Below are positions 1 through 5,936 of a stretch of DNA of 10,042 bases, piece by piece. Within the stretch, counting starts at the first letter, position 1. Each line of letters opens with the position of its first letter. The position numbers and the translations under genes are program-made. The notes under the pieces are model-generated. The model had not been told where the DNA came from, searched no databases, and worked only from the letters and a program-made list of their open reading frames with translations. This DNA comes from an uncultured Sphingomonadales bacterium. Its GTDB lineage: Bacteria; Pseudomonadota; Alphaproteobacteria; Sphingomonadales; Sphingomonadaceae. The stretch lies in contig CAJBSR010000351.1 of NCBI GenBank assembly GCA_903958285.1, positions 1 through 10,042 of the forward strand, in the 5' to 3' direction.

Positions 1-1
1 C

Positions 2-433
2 CGTCCGGTCTTGATCGGTGTCGATGCCAGTTCATTGCCTGACCCCCTTCTTTCCCCCTCGGGCCCCGGCATTGTCGTTACGCCGCGCCCCGGCGTGATT
101 GCGACCGTCGAACTGGGTCTAACAGGGGCAGGCGAAGTCGATGGCACGCTCGTCAAGGCGGGTGGCACCAGCCTTGAAGGTGTTGACCTTGAGCTGGTCG
201 ATGCGCGTGGGATCGTCATGTCGCGCACCCGCAGCGACTTTGACGGATACTTTCTTTTTGAGCGCGTGCCTTATGGCCAATATCGCCTGCGAATCGCCAA
301 GGCGTCGGCCGATGCCGCGCGCCTCCATGCGGGGTTGGCGGGCGATGTGCAGGTCAGTGGTACGGCGCCAAGTCTGCACCTGGGCGTGACCGCAGCAGAT
401 CCTTCAGACCTGCGGACAGCGGCGGTGCCTTAG
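2..433 (+). CDS. C-terminal part of a carboxypeptidase-regulatory-like (Cna-B-type) surface protein, 5' end outside window
   Basis: The reading frame is open from the first complete codon at position 2 to the TAG at 431-433, so this is the last ~143 residues of a longer protein that begins upstream. An in-frame TTG at 11 is not a credible start. A stretch rich in proline (LPDPLLSPSGPG, PRPG) is followed by a ~70-residue beta-sandwich. That part carries the pattern typical of carboxypeptidase-regulatory-like and Cna-B domains: 'GEVDGTL', 'GVDLELVD', then 'SDFDGYFLFERVPYGQYRLRI'-like strands. Such domains occur in secreted or cell-surface proteins, including proteins encoded beside chaperone/usher pilus genes. 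The LPDP/PRPG segment recalls the C-terminal part of some ushers, but that is only a guess. No transmembrane segment or sorting signal is visible in this part. A strong hairpin terminator follows 30 bp after the stop, so this is the last gene of its transcript. Confidence 0.7.
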   Translation, partial: RPVLIGVDASSLPDPLLSPSGPGIVVTPRPGVIATVELGLTGAGEVDGTLVKAGGTSLEGVDLELVDARGIVMSRTRSDFDGYFLFERVPYGQYRLRIAKASADAARLHAGLAGDVQVSGTAPSLHLGVTAADPSDLRTAAVP

Positions 434-463
434 GGCCGCTGCGTCCATTTACCTTTTGGAGGC

Positions 464-501
464 AAAACGGCCCCGGTGCATCTCTGCAACGGGGCCGTTT
501 T
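464..501. terminator. Bidirectional intrinsic terminator between the surface-protein gene and tRNA-Leu
   Basis: The 12-base arms aaaacggccccg (464-475) and cggggccgtttt (490-501) are perfectly complementary. Inside the 14-base loop, tgca (477-480) can pair with tgca (485-488) across tctc. The plus-strand RNA ends the stem in UUUU, and so does the minus-strand RNA, so the same hairpin can stop the plus-strand gene ending at 433 and the minus-strand tRNA ending at 523. The T-runs are short (four bases) but the stem is very GC-rich. Seen directly; function inferred. Confidence 0.85.
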
Positions 502-522
502 CACATGTCCGTCTCTTCAAAA

Positions 523-609
523 TGGTGCGGCCGAGAAGACTCGAACTTCCACGGGCTTTCGCCCACAACGACCTCAACGTTGCGCGTCTACCAATTCCGC
601 CACGGCCGC
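523..609 (-). tRNA. tRNA-Leu (anticodon GAG)
   Basis: Read on the minus strand from 609, the sequence folds as a class II (long variable arm) tRNA of 87 nt. The acceptor stem GCGGCCG pairs with CGGCCGC, followed by discriminator A and a genomically encoded CCA (525-523). The anticodon arm is CAACG-TTGAGGT-CGTTG, giving anticodon GAG, which reads CUC/CUU leucine codons. The variable arm GTGGGCGAAAGCCCGT forms its own hairpin, and the T arm contains GTTCGAG. Leucine identity is supported by the long variable arm, A73 and the anticodon. It lies alone, with the shared terminator downstream (464-501). A promoter should lie just right of 609, but I could not pick convincing -35/-10 boxes there. Confidence 0.96.
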
Positions 610-768
610 ACATTTTTTCGAGCATTGCCGCGCAACCAAGGGTTCCGGGCAAGGAACAGGGCGCGCCTCTAGCAGAGGCTTTCAGGGCAGGCAATGGCTT
701 TAACCCATTAAGTGCGCAGGACAGAGGCGCACGATTTACTTGCCTGCGGGACCGGCTATGCGGTGGGC

Positions 769-2136
769 ATGGACATGAAAGCAGAGCGTTGGAAACCGGA
801 AGCACGCCGCATCCTCGCGCTCGCATGGCCTGTCATGCTCACCAGCCTCAACTGGACGCTGCTTCAGGTGACGGACGTTGTCGTCGTCGGGGATGCGGGC
901 ACGCATGAAGTGGCGGCTTTTGGCGGCAGCCGTGCGGTGACCTTCGTGACGCTGATGGCGGCGATCGGTTGGCTGTCCGGCGTCCTCGTCTTTGCGTCGC
1001 AGGCAGATGGCGCCGCTGACAAGCCCCGCACGGGGGAAGTCTACCGCGAAGGGCTCTTGCTTGGCGCGATGATCGGGCTGGTGGGCGGCTGCATTCTCTT
1101 CGTCTTCGCTGAAGGACTGCTGCGCCTTTTGGGTGTGGACGACACGGTGATTGGCATTTCCGCGGATGTCGTGCGCGTCATGGCCTTTGCCTTTCCACCG
1201 CAGCTCATCCTTATTGCCGCAAGCAATTTCCTTGAAGGGATAAGCCGTCCCCGACGGGTGATGGTCGTCAATCTGCTGCTGCTGCCGCTCAACGCAGTGC
1301 TCGCTTGGGTACTGGCGACGGGGCATTTGGGCTTGCCTGCCATGGGTTCTGCAGGTGCGGCACTTGCGACGACGATCTCGCTGTGGATCGGCGCTGGTGC
1401 GATCCTATGGACGGCGACCCGCGTGCCGGATCAGGCGGCGCGGCAGCTGCGCGAGACGTCGCTGGTAGTTTGGCGGCGTGCGGTGCCGGGGGCGCTCGCG
1501 CTGTGTCGCTTCGGGTTGGTGCCAGCACTTGCCTCCGGGCTGGAACTGGCGGGCTTTTCCTGGCTCATCGCGCTGTCGACGCAATTGGGCGATGTGACGA
1601 GCCATGCATTCCAGATCGTTTTCGCCATCCACAATGTGACCTTCGGTGTCGCGCTGGGTTTTGGCTCGGCCGCCGGTGTGCGGGCGGGCAATGCGGTGGG
1701 CGAAGGGCGGCCCGAAGCCGCGCGCCACCGGACGCTGATGGCCGCATTCCTGACGCTGGCGGTGATGAGTGGTCTTGTCGTCGTGCTGATCGCGCTGGGC
1801 GGACCAATTGCCCAAGCCTTCCCCGCAGAAGCGCCCGTGCATGTCCTTGCTGTTGCCATGTTGGCGGTCTGGGCCCCCTTCATCCTGTTTGACGGATTGC
1901 AGGTCGTCTTCATGTTTGCGCTGCGGTCCTTGGGGGATCAGGTGGCCGCCGGGCTGAACGGTATCGTCGCCTTTTTCGGAGTGACCGGCATCTTAGGCTG
2001 GTGGCTGGTGCGGATGGATTATGGGCCCTTTGCGCTCGTCTGGGCGTCGGGGCTCGGCATGGTGGCGGCAGCTGTGCTCAATTCAGGCCGGTTTTTCTGG
2101 CTGACGCGATCGCGCGTCAGGACCCCGAAAAGCTGA
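769..2136 (+). CDS. MATE-family multidrug/toxin exporter
   Basis: This 455-residue integral inner-membrane protein is the usual MATE length (~450, 12 helices). MATE proteins export cationic drugs, dyes or metabolites in exchange for Na+ or H+; the substrate here cannot be read from sequence. Hydrophobic helices run throughout. Family landmarks are '[17 protein letters not shown]' near residue 187, at the end of the first six-helix half, and '[18 protein letters not shown]' near residue 296, the second-half counterpart of the MATE 'VRVGNALG' motif. The N-terminus '[21 protein letters not shown]' is also typical. I chose the ATG at 769 (ATG at 775 is equally possible) because the extra 19 residues from a GTG at 712 are not hydrophobic and look unlike the family. 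No clear Shine-Dalgarno is seen. The last 20 bp overlap the convergent zinc-ribbon gene. It appears to be a single-gene transcript. Confidence 0.92.
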   Translation: MDMKAERWKPEARRILALAWPVMLTSLNWTLLQVTDVVVVGDAGTHEVAAFGGSRAVTFVTLMAAIGWLSGVLVFASQADGAADKPRTGEVYREGLLLGAMIGLVGGCILFVFAEGLLRLLGVDDTVIGISADVVRVMAFAFPPQLILIAASNFLEGISRPRRVMVVNLLLLPLNAVLAWVLATGHLGLPAMGSAGAALATTISLWIGAGAILWTATRVPDQAARQLRETSLVVWRRAVPGALALCRFGLVPALASGLELAGFSWLIALSTQLGDVTSHAFQIVFAIHNVTFGVALGFGSAAGVRAGNAVGEGRPEAARHRTLMAAFLTLAVMSGLVVVLIALGGPIAQAFPAEAPVHVLAVAMLAVWAPFILFDGLQVVFMFALRSLGDQVAAGLNGIVAFFGVTGILGWWLVRMDYGPFALVWASGLGMVAAAVLNSGRFFWLTRSRVRTPKS

Positions 2137-2878
2137 GGTTCAATTCCTTCGCGCCGCGCGGCACATTGACTTCAGCACTGTTGAAATCAATCGACCCCTT
2201 GGCGGGCACGGTGCGCTTTGGCGGAGTGATCGTCCAGCCATAGACAACACGGCCCTGCCCGTCGCGCAGTTCAGCCAGAATGTCGGGCACGCGCTGTTCA
2301 TCGCTCGTCGGGTTCACGACCTTTCCGGAAATGGCGAACAATTCGTTGCCGCTTTCCAACAGGCGCCGTTCGGGACGGCGAGGGACTTCCAGCAGCAAGG
2401 GCACGTCAGCCGTCGCGCCGGACAGGCCAAGTTTTGCCGCGATATTGGGTGTGCCGAAAAACTGGATCGCGCCAATGCCGCCGAGCAGGAGGACAGCGGC
2501 CGCGGCGGCCGCGATGGTCCAACGTTTGGCCGGGTTGCGGCGCGGGCGGAAGGGCGCTTCGGGCGCAAACATGTCCACGCTGTCGCGCTGTTCGGCCATG
2601 GGTTGGTTGCTGGGCTCCGGCTCGGGCCGTGCGCCAAGCGGTGGCGGTGTATCGGGCAGGTCGCGTTGCCCGCCAATATGCGGCGCCGGCGGCACCGGCA
2701 TTTGCGGCGGGGCTGGGGGCGGCAGTGGCAGTTCTGCCGAGGGGGCCTGAACGGGCGTCGGCGCAGGCTGGAACCAGCTGTGCTTGCACGATGCGCAACG
2801 GACCTGTCGGCCAGCGCCGGTGATCGCGGTATCGGGAACAAGATAGCGCGTCGAACAGGCTGGGCAGGTCAGGATCAT
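2117..2878 (-). CDS. Bitopic MJ0042-type zinc-ribbon protein with C-terminal DUF3426-like domain; ZitP-like polarity regulator candidate
   Basis: 253 residues. An N-terminal zinc ribbon has Cys5/Cys8 (CPAC) and Cys28/Cys31 (CASC), with Arg24, Arg27 and Trp35 around it. A long Pro/Ala-rich linker (~37-118), basic just before the membrane, leads to one transmembrane helix (~120-141, an alanine run then LLLGG). A C-terminal beta-rich domain (~155-253) has the '[18 protein letters not shown]' pattern of DUF3426/FxLYD-type domains. This predicts cytoplasmic zinc ribbon and linker and a periplasmic C-domain. The architecture matches Caulobacter ZitP, a cell-cycle-controlled bipolar protein whose zinc finger binds the pole organiser PopZ; orthology is inferred. 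The ATG at 2878 was chosen because the ribbon starts at residue 4, as in the family. The open frame continues upstream to 3103 but those residues look non-coding. It is divergent from ftsE and shares a GANTC-containing element with it. Confidence 0.85.
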   Translation of the reverse strand: MILTCPACSTRYLVPDTAITGAGRQVRCASCKHSWFQPAPTPVQAPSAELPLPPPAPPQMPVPPAPHIGGQRDLPDTPPPLGARPEPEPSNQPMAEQRDSVDMFAPEAPFRPRRNPAKRWTIAAAAAAVLLLGGIGAIQFFGTPNIAAKLGLSGATADVPLLLEVPRRPERRLLESGNELFAISGKVVNPTSDEQRVPDILAELRDGQGRVVYGWTITPPKRTVPAKGSIDFNSAEVNVPRGAKELNLSFSGS

Positions 2879-2930
2879 CGGCCGGGCGGTTCCAGTTGAA
2901 CGTGAGAGCGCCTCTAAGCACCCTTTATGG

Positions 2931-2947
2931 CCTCCTTGCAAGAGTCT
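2931..2947 (-). promoter_or_regulatory. GANTC-containing upstream element of the zinc-ribbon gene (copy 1 of 2)
   Basis: The minus strand reads agactcttgcaaggagg, matching the plus-strand copy at 3050-3066 in 14 of 17 positions with an exact core GACTCTTGCA. GACTC is a GANTC site, the target of the CcrM methyltransferase in alphaproteobacteria. TTGCAA (2941-2936) could act as the -35, with CTTAGA (2918-2913) as a poor -10 after 17 bp. The element points at the zinc-ribbon start 53 bp downstream. The repeat and GANTC are seen directly; promoter function and GcrA/CcrM control are inferred. Confidence 0.45.
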
Positions 2948-2959
2948 GGCGTGGTAAAG

Positions 2960-3004
2960 GGGGCTGGATTGGCACTGAGCTGTGCAAATCTGAAGGTGAG
3001 CCCC
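2960..3004. repeat. Short GC-rich inverted repeat in the zinc-ribbon/ftsE intergenic region
   Basis: ggggct (2960-2965) is complementary to agcccc (2999-3004), separated by 33 bases that include gcac (2972-2975) and gtgc (2982-2985), a possible inner 4-bp stem. It has no T-run on either side. It lies between the two GANTC-containing elements. It could be an operator or chance; I have no further support for a function. Confidence 0.25.
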
Positions 3005-3011
3005 TAATTCG

Positions 3012-3037
3012 CGCTTCAGGATATTCCTCTTGAAGCG
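3012..3037. repeat. Dyad between the two divergent GANTC elements
   Basis: cgcttca (3012-3018) and tgaagcg (3031-3037) are perfect 7-bp inverted arms, and the inner agg/cct (3018-3020 and 3026-3028) extends the symmetry around atatt with a small bulge. If ftsE transcription starts near its ATG, as the spacing of the candidate promoter suggests, this dyad is upstream DNA and not leader RNA, so a protein-binding site is the likelier role. Symmetry is seen directly; role inferred. Confidence 0.35.
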
Positions 3038-3049
3038 ATCAAGGTCTAG

Positions 3050-3066
3050 GGACTCTTGCAGGGCGG
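3050..3066 (+). promoter_or_regulatory. GANTC-containing upstream element of ftsE (copy 2 of 2)
   Basis: The plus strand reads ggactcttgcagggcgg, facing ftsE, in mirror orientation to the copy at 2947-2931. GACTC (3051-3055) abuts TTGCAG (3056-3061), a possible -35. A weak -10, TAAACC (3078-3083), follows after 16 bp and would place the start of transcription at about the ftsE ATG (3090). The hexamers match the consensus poorly, as might be expected of a promoter that needs an activator such as GcrA. The repeat is direct observation; the promoter call is inference. Confidence 0.45.
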
Positions 3067-3089
3067 GCAACAAGGCGTAAACCGGACAG

Positions 3090-3803
3090 ATGTCGCACAT
3101 CATCCAGTTCGAAAATGTAGGGTTGCGCTATGGCACCGGCGCCGAAACCTTATCGGACATCACCTTTTCGCTGGCAAAGGGCGGCTTTTACTTCCTGACC
3201 GGACCGTCTGGGGCGGGCAAAACCTCGCTTTTGAAGCTGCTCTATCTCTCCCAGCGGCCCAGCCGCGGGCTCATCCGCCTGTTCGGGGATGATATGGTCA
3301 CGATGCCGCGTGACAAGCTGCCCATGTATCGCAGGCGCATCGGCGTCGTCTTTCAGGACTTCCGCCTCGTCCCGCATCTGTCGGCCTTTGATAACATTGC
3401 GCTGCCCTTGCGTGTTTCGGGCGTGCCCGAAAAGGACATCGACCATACGGTGCGCGAAATGCTCACCTGGGTGGGGCTGGGCGATCGTGCCTCTGCCCGT
3501 CCGGCGACGCTTTCGGGTGGAGAGCAGCAGCGCGTGGCCATTGCGCGCGCCGTCATCACCCGGCCCGATGTTCTTCTCGCGGACGAACCGACCGGCAACG
3601 TGGACCCTGATATGGCCGCGCGTCTGTTGCGTCTGTTCGATGCGCTCAACCAGCTTGGCACCACCATTGTCGTTGCGACCCATGATTTGCATCTGTTGAG
3701 CCGCATTCCCGGCGCCCACATCATGCGGCTGGCCGACGGGCACCTGCCCGACCCCACCGGCACCCTGCGCAACCCGCCCCTGAGGGAGCCGGTGGCGGTA
3801 TGA
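3090..3803 (+). CDS. ftsE: Cell division ATP-binding protein FtsE
   Basis: 237-residue ABC ATPase that partners FtsX in the divisome. ATP hydrolysis by FtsEX controls periplasmic peptidoglycan hydrolase activation at the septum. All nucleotide-binding parts are present: Walker A GPSGAGKT (38-45), Q-loop Gln89 in '[11 protein letters not shown]', signature LSGGEQ (141-146), Walker B LLADEP (162-167) with catalytic Glu166, D-loop 'GNVDP', and H-loop His198 in 'ATHD'. Length is close to typical FtsE (~220-235), with a short proline-rich tail. The closest alternative, LolD, is ruled out by gene order (FtsX immediately downstream) and by the FtsE-like 'DEPTGNVD' motif. The start at 3090 follows from homology at the N-terminus ('[12 protein letters not shown]'). 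It is the first gene of a four-gene operon, its TGA overlapping the ftsX ATG as ATGA. The upstream region carries the GANTC element, and no strong Shine-Dalgarno is seen. Confidence 0.97.
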   Translation: MSHIIQFENVGLRYGTGAETLSDITFSLAKGGFYFLTGPSGAGKTSLLKLLYLSQRPSRGLIRLFGDDMVTMPRDKLPMYRRRIGVVFQDFRLVPHLSAFDNIALPLRVSGVPEKDIDHTVREMLTWVGLGDRASARPATLSGGEQQRVAIARAVITRPDVLLADEPTGNVDPDMAARLLRLFDALNQLGTTIVVATHDLHLLSRIPGAHIMRLADGHLPDPTGTLRNPPLREPVAV

Positions 3804-4717
3804 AGTTTGATCTCGACAAGATCGACATCCCCTTTCTGAAGGCCCCGCCGCATGAGGCGCGGTTGCTGCCGGAAGGCCGGATGGCGGGGCCGATGCCCTG
3901 GGTCATCGCGATCATCATGTTTCTGACGATCCTGTCGGCGGCGGCCGGGCTGTCGCTTGCCAGATCTGCCACGGGGTTGGACGCTGACTTGGCCGGTCGC
4001 GTCACGATCCAAATTGTGGAAGCGAATGCGCAGAAGCGCGCCGCCCAGACGGCGGCTGTCGAAAAGGAACTGGCCCGGCTCGCTGGCGTCCAAAGCTTCC
4101 GCCGCGTGCCCGATGCGGAGGTGTCGGCCCTGCTCCAGCCTTGGTTCGGGGCAGAGGCCTTGGATGAAGACTTGCCGGTGCCGACTTTGGTGGATGCGAC
4201 CATTGACAGCGCGGCGCCCGGCGCTTTTGCCACGATGCGGTCAAGCGTCATGGCGGTTGCCCCTTCGGCCCGGGTGGAAGCGCATGCCCAATGGCTCGGG
4301 CCGCTCACGCGCCTGCTGGGCTCACTGACCTTCCTTGCTTGGATGCTCGTTGTGCTGATGGGTGGCGCCACCTTGTCCATCGTCGTGCTGGCGGCGCGCA
4401 GTGCGCTCAACACGCACCGGGAAACGATTGAAGTCATGCATTTGCTTGGGGCAACTGACACTCAGATTGCCCAGCTGTTCCAGCGGCGGATTGCGCTGGA
4501 TGCGCTGTTCGGTGCAGGCATTGGTCTTGCTACAGCGCTCATCACCATGCTGTTGCTGCGCGGGCGGCTGGCGGCAGTGGGGTCGGAACTGCTTGGGTCG
4601 GTCGGTATCGGCTGGGCCGGTTGGCTGTTTCTGCTCATCATGCCCGCTCTCAGTGCCGGACTGGCAACGATTGCGGCGCGCACGACGATCCTTTCCGCGC
4701 TAAGGCGCATCCTATGA
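3800..4717 (+). CDS. ftsX: Cell division protein FtsX (permease-like subunit)
   Basis: 305-residue inner-membrane partner of FtsE with the standard FtsX plan. A cytoplasmic N-terminal segment (1-33) precedes TM1 (~34-54). A periplasmic domain of ~120 residues (55-175) contacts hydrolase regulators in other species. TM2 (~176-198), a cytoplasmic loop with 'HRETIEVMHLLGATDTQI' (206-223, the conserved FtsX loop that meets FtsE), TM3 (~232-253) and TM4 (~272-294) follow. It does not transport a known substrate; it transmits FtsE ATPase state across the membrane. Its start overlaps the ftsE stop (ATGA at 3800-3803) and its stop overlaps the next ATG, so translation is probably coupled on both sides. 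The periplasmic domain is poorly conserved, as usual in this family, so its partner cannot be named. Confidence 0.95.
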   Translation: MKFDLDKIDIPFLKAPPHEARLLPEGRMAGPMPWVIAIIMFLTILSAAAGLSLARSATGLDADLAGRVTIQIVEANAQKRAAQTAAVEKELARLAGVQSFRRVPDAEVSALLQPWFGAEALDEDLPVPTLVDATIDSAAPGAFATMRSSVMAVAPSARVEAHAQWLGPLTRLLGSLTFLAWMLVVLMGGATLSIVVLAARSALNTHRETIEVMHLLGATDTQIAQLFQRRIALDALFGAGIGLATALITMLLLRGRLAAVGSELLGSVGIGWAGWLFLLIMPALSAGLATIAARTTILSALRRIL

Positions 4718-5250
4718 TCCGTCGTCTTCTCGCTCTTGCCTTTGTTGCCTGGTTTCTCGGCCTTGTCGGGTTTGCCATTTTTCTGCCCGGCCCGTCTGAC
4801 ATTGGCAAAACCGATGCCGTCGTCGTGTTGACCGGCGGCGTTGGCCGATTTGAGCGGGGCTTGGAGACGCTTGAGGCGGGGAAAGCGAAGCGCATGCTCG
4901 TCTCCGGCGTTGATCCGACTGTCCGCCGCACTGAATTTGAAGTGCTGCGCAAGGTGCCCGCCAAGATTTCGCGCTGCTGCATTGATCTCGACAAGGCCTC
5001 CGTCGACACGATTTCAAACGCGCGGGAAACGGCCCGTTGGGTGAAGGCGCGGCACTATAAATCCGTCCGGCTCGTCACCAGTGACTGGCATATGCGGCGT
5101 GCGAAGATGGAACTGGACCATGCCCTTGGGCCGGATGTGCAGGTGACGGGGGATGCTGTGCGCAGCAACCCCAGCCTCACCCAATTGTTCAAGGAATATA
5201 ACAAGCTCGTCGCGCGCTTCATTGCGCTGGAGGCGGGAGCAGTGCTGTGA
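4714..5250 (+). CDS. DUF218 (ElyC/SanA/YdcF family) membrane-anchored protein
   Basis: 178 residues. An N-terminal Arg-Arg then hydrophobic segment (~4-24) is a membrane anchor or uncleaved signal, followed by one DUF218 domain (~33-175) that probably lies in the periplasm. Family landmarks: 'DAVVVLTGGVGRFERGLE' (34-51), 'SGV' at 64-66, 'TISNARETA' (99-107) and 'TSDWHMRRA' (122-130). Relatives include ElyC and SanA in enterobacteria, linked to envelope integrity and peptidoglycan or lipid-carrier metabolism, and YdcF. The biochemical activity is not settled. Start ATG 4714 overlaps the ftsX stop as ATGA; an upstream in-frame GTG at 4621 would lie deep in ftsX and is rejected. The stop overlaps the next GTG start. 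Position inside the ftsEX operon supports an envelope role during division. Confidence 0.9.
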   Translation: MIRRLLALAFVAWFLGLVGFAIFLPGPSDIGKTDAVVVLTGGVGRFERGLETLEAGKAKRMLVSGVDPTVRRTEFEVLRKVPAKISRCCIDLDKASVDTISNARETARWVKARHYKSVRLVTSDWHMRRAKMELDHALGPDVQVTGDAVRSNPSLTQLFKEYNKLVARFIALEAGAVL

Positions 5251-5933
5251 TCGCGGTGATCCGTTCGATCCTCTTTGCGCTTATTTTCTATCCCGGCAGT
5301 GTGATCGTGGTGGGCGTTGCCGCGCTGATGGTTCCCTTTGGAGAGAAGGCGACGATCCGCGGCGCGCGCAATTGGGCGTTGTGGCATCGCCTCTGTGCCC
5401 GCTGGATATTGGGCATCCACACGCACGTCATCGGGACGCTCGACAATGGCCAGGCGCTCTACGTCTTCAAACATGAATCGATGTACGAAACGGTCGAGAC
5501 GTTGGCGCTGTTTCGCAAGCCCGTGGTCGTGATGAAGCAGGAACTGCTTGATCTGTTCGGCTGGGGCTATGCGGCCCGCGCGCATGGATCGATCGGGGTC
5601 GACCGCGAAGCCGGGGCCGCCGCGATGCGCCGGATGATCGCGCAAGCCAAGCGCGCCAAGGAGTCTGGGCGCCCCATCATCCTGTTTCCCGAAGGGACCC
5701 GTGTTCCCCATGGCGAGACGCCACCGCTGCGCGCAGGGCTGGCGGGGCTTTACAAGATTCTTGGCCTGCCGGTCATCCCGGTGGCGCTCAATTCAGGCAA
5801 GGTCTGGCCACATCGCTTTGTGAAGCAGACCGGCGTTGTGACGGTGAAGGTCGGGGAACCCATTCCCCCGGGCCTGCCGCGCGACGAGATTGAAGCGCGG
5901 GTGCATGCGGCGATCAATGCACTGAACGACTAA
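5247..5933 (+). CDS. PlsC-like 1-acyl-sn-glycerol-3-phosphate acyltransferase
   Basis: 228-residue membrane-associated acyltransferase, predicted to transfer a second acyl chain to lysophosphatidic acid, making phosphatidic acid for phospholipid synthesis. Hydrophobic N-terminus (~5-29). Acyltransferase blocks in order: block I 'KHESMYET' (75-82) with catalytic His76; block II 'GSIGVDR' (114-120); block III 'LFPEGTR' (146-152); block IV 'LPVIPVALNSG' (174-184). The acidic partner in block I is Glu81, so the motif reads HX4E instead of the canonical HX4D. The start is GTG at 5247, overlapping the previous stop as GTGA; it is the only start that preserves the N-terminal hydrophobic segment. It is last in the ftsEX operon, with its TAA 3 bp from the convergent tyrA stop and no terminator between them. 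A specialised lysophospholipid or lipid substrate is possible. I therefore give no symbol. Confidence 0.88.
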   Translation: MIAVIRSILFALIFYPGSVIVVGVAALMVPFGEKATIRGARNWALWHRLCARWILGIHTHVIGTLDNGQALYVFKHESMYETVETLALFRKPVVVMKQELLDLFGWGYAARAHGSIGVDREAGAAAMRRMIAQAKRAKESGRPIILFPEGTRVPHGETPPLRAGLAGLYKILGLPVIPVALNSGKVWPHRFVKQTGVVTVKVGEPIPPGLPRDEIEARVHAAINALND

Positions 5934-5936
5934 GCT

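Noticed and set aside
523..609. tRNA-Leu as an occupied attachment site of an integrated element
   Set aside because: I see no second copy of the tRNA 3' end and no integrase within the window; the genes to the right are core genes.
665..679. gcctct-agc-agaggc hairpin followed by ttt, as a terminator
   Set aside because: The stem is only 6 bp with three T residues, and no plus-strand gene ends upstream of it that is not already stopped by the strong hairpin at 464-501.
700..711. TTAA-N4-TTAA before the MATE gene, as a CtrA site
   Set aside because: The CtrA full site needs a 7-bp spacer (TTAA-N7-TTAA); here it is 4 bp.
736..1326. Long antisense open frames inside the MATE, ftsE, metX and hisC genes
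   Set aside because: High GC content creates such frames. They lack family motifs, start sites or plausible composition, and lie opposite well-recognised genes.
2879..3103. Upstream extension of the zinc-ribbon reading frame by 75 codons
   Set aside because: The extension overlaps the ftsE start, covers the GANTC elements and dyads, and would place a family N-terminal zinc ribbon at residue 79. Its composition does not look like protein.
5853..5868. ggggaa-ccca-ttcccc hairpin near the end of the plsC-like gene, as terminator for tyrA or plsC
   Set aside because: No T-run follows on either strand, and it encodes conserved residues (VGEPIPPG) of the acyltransferase.
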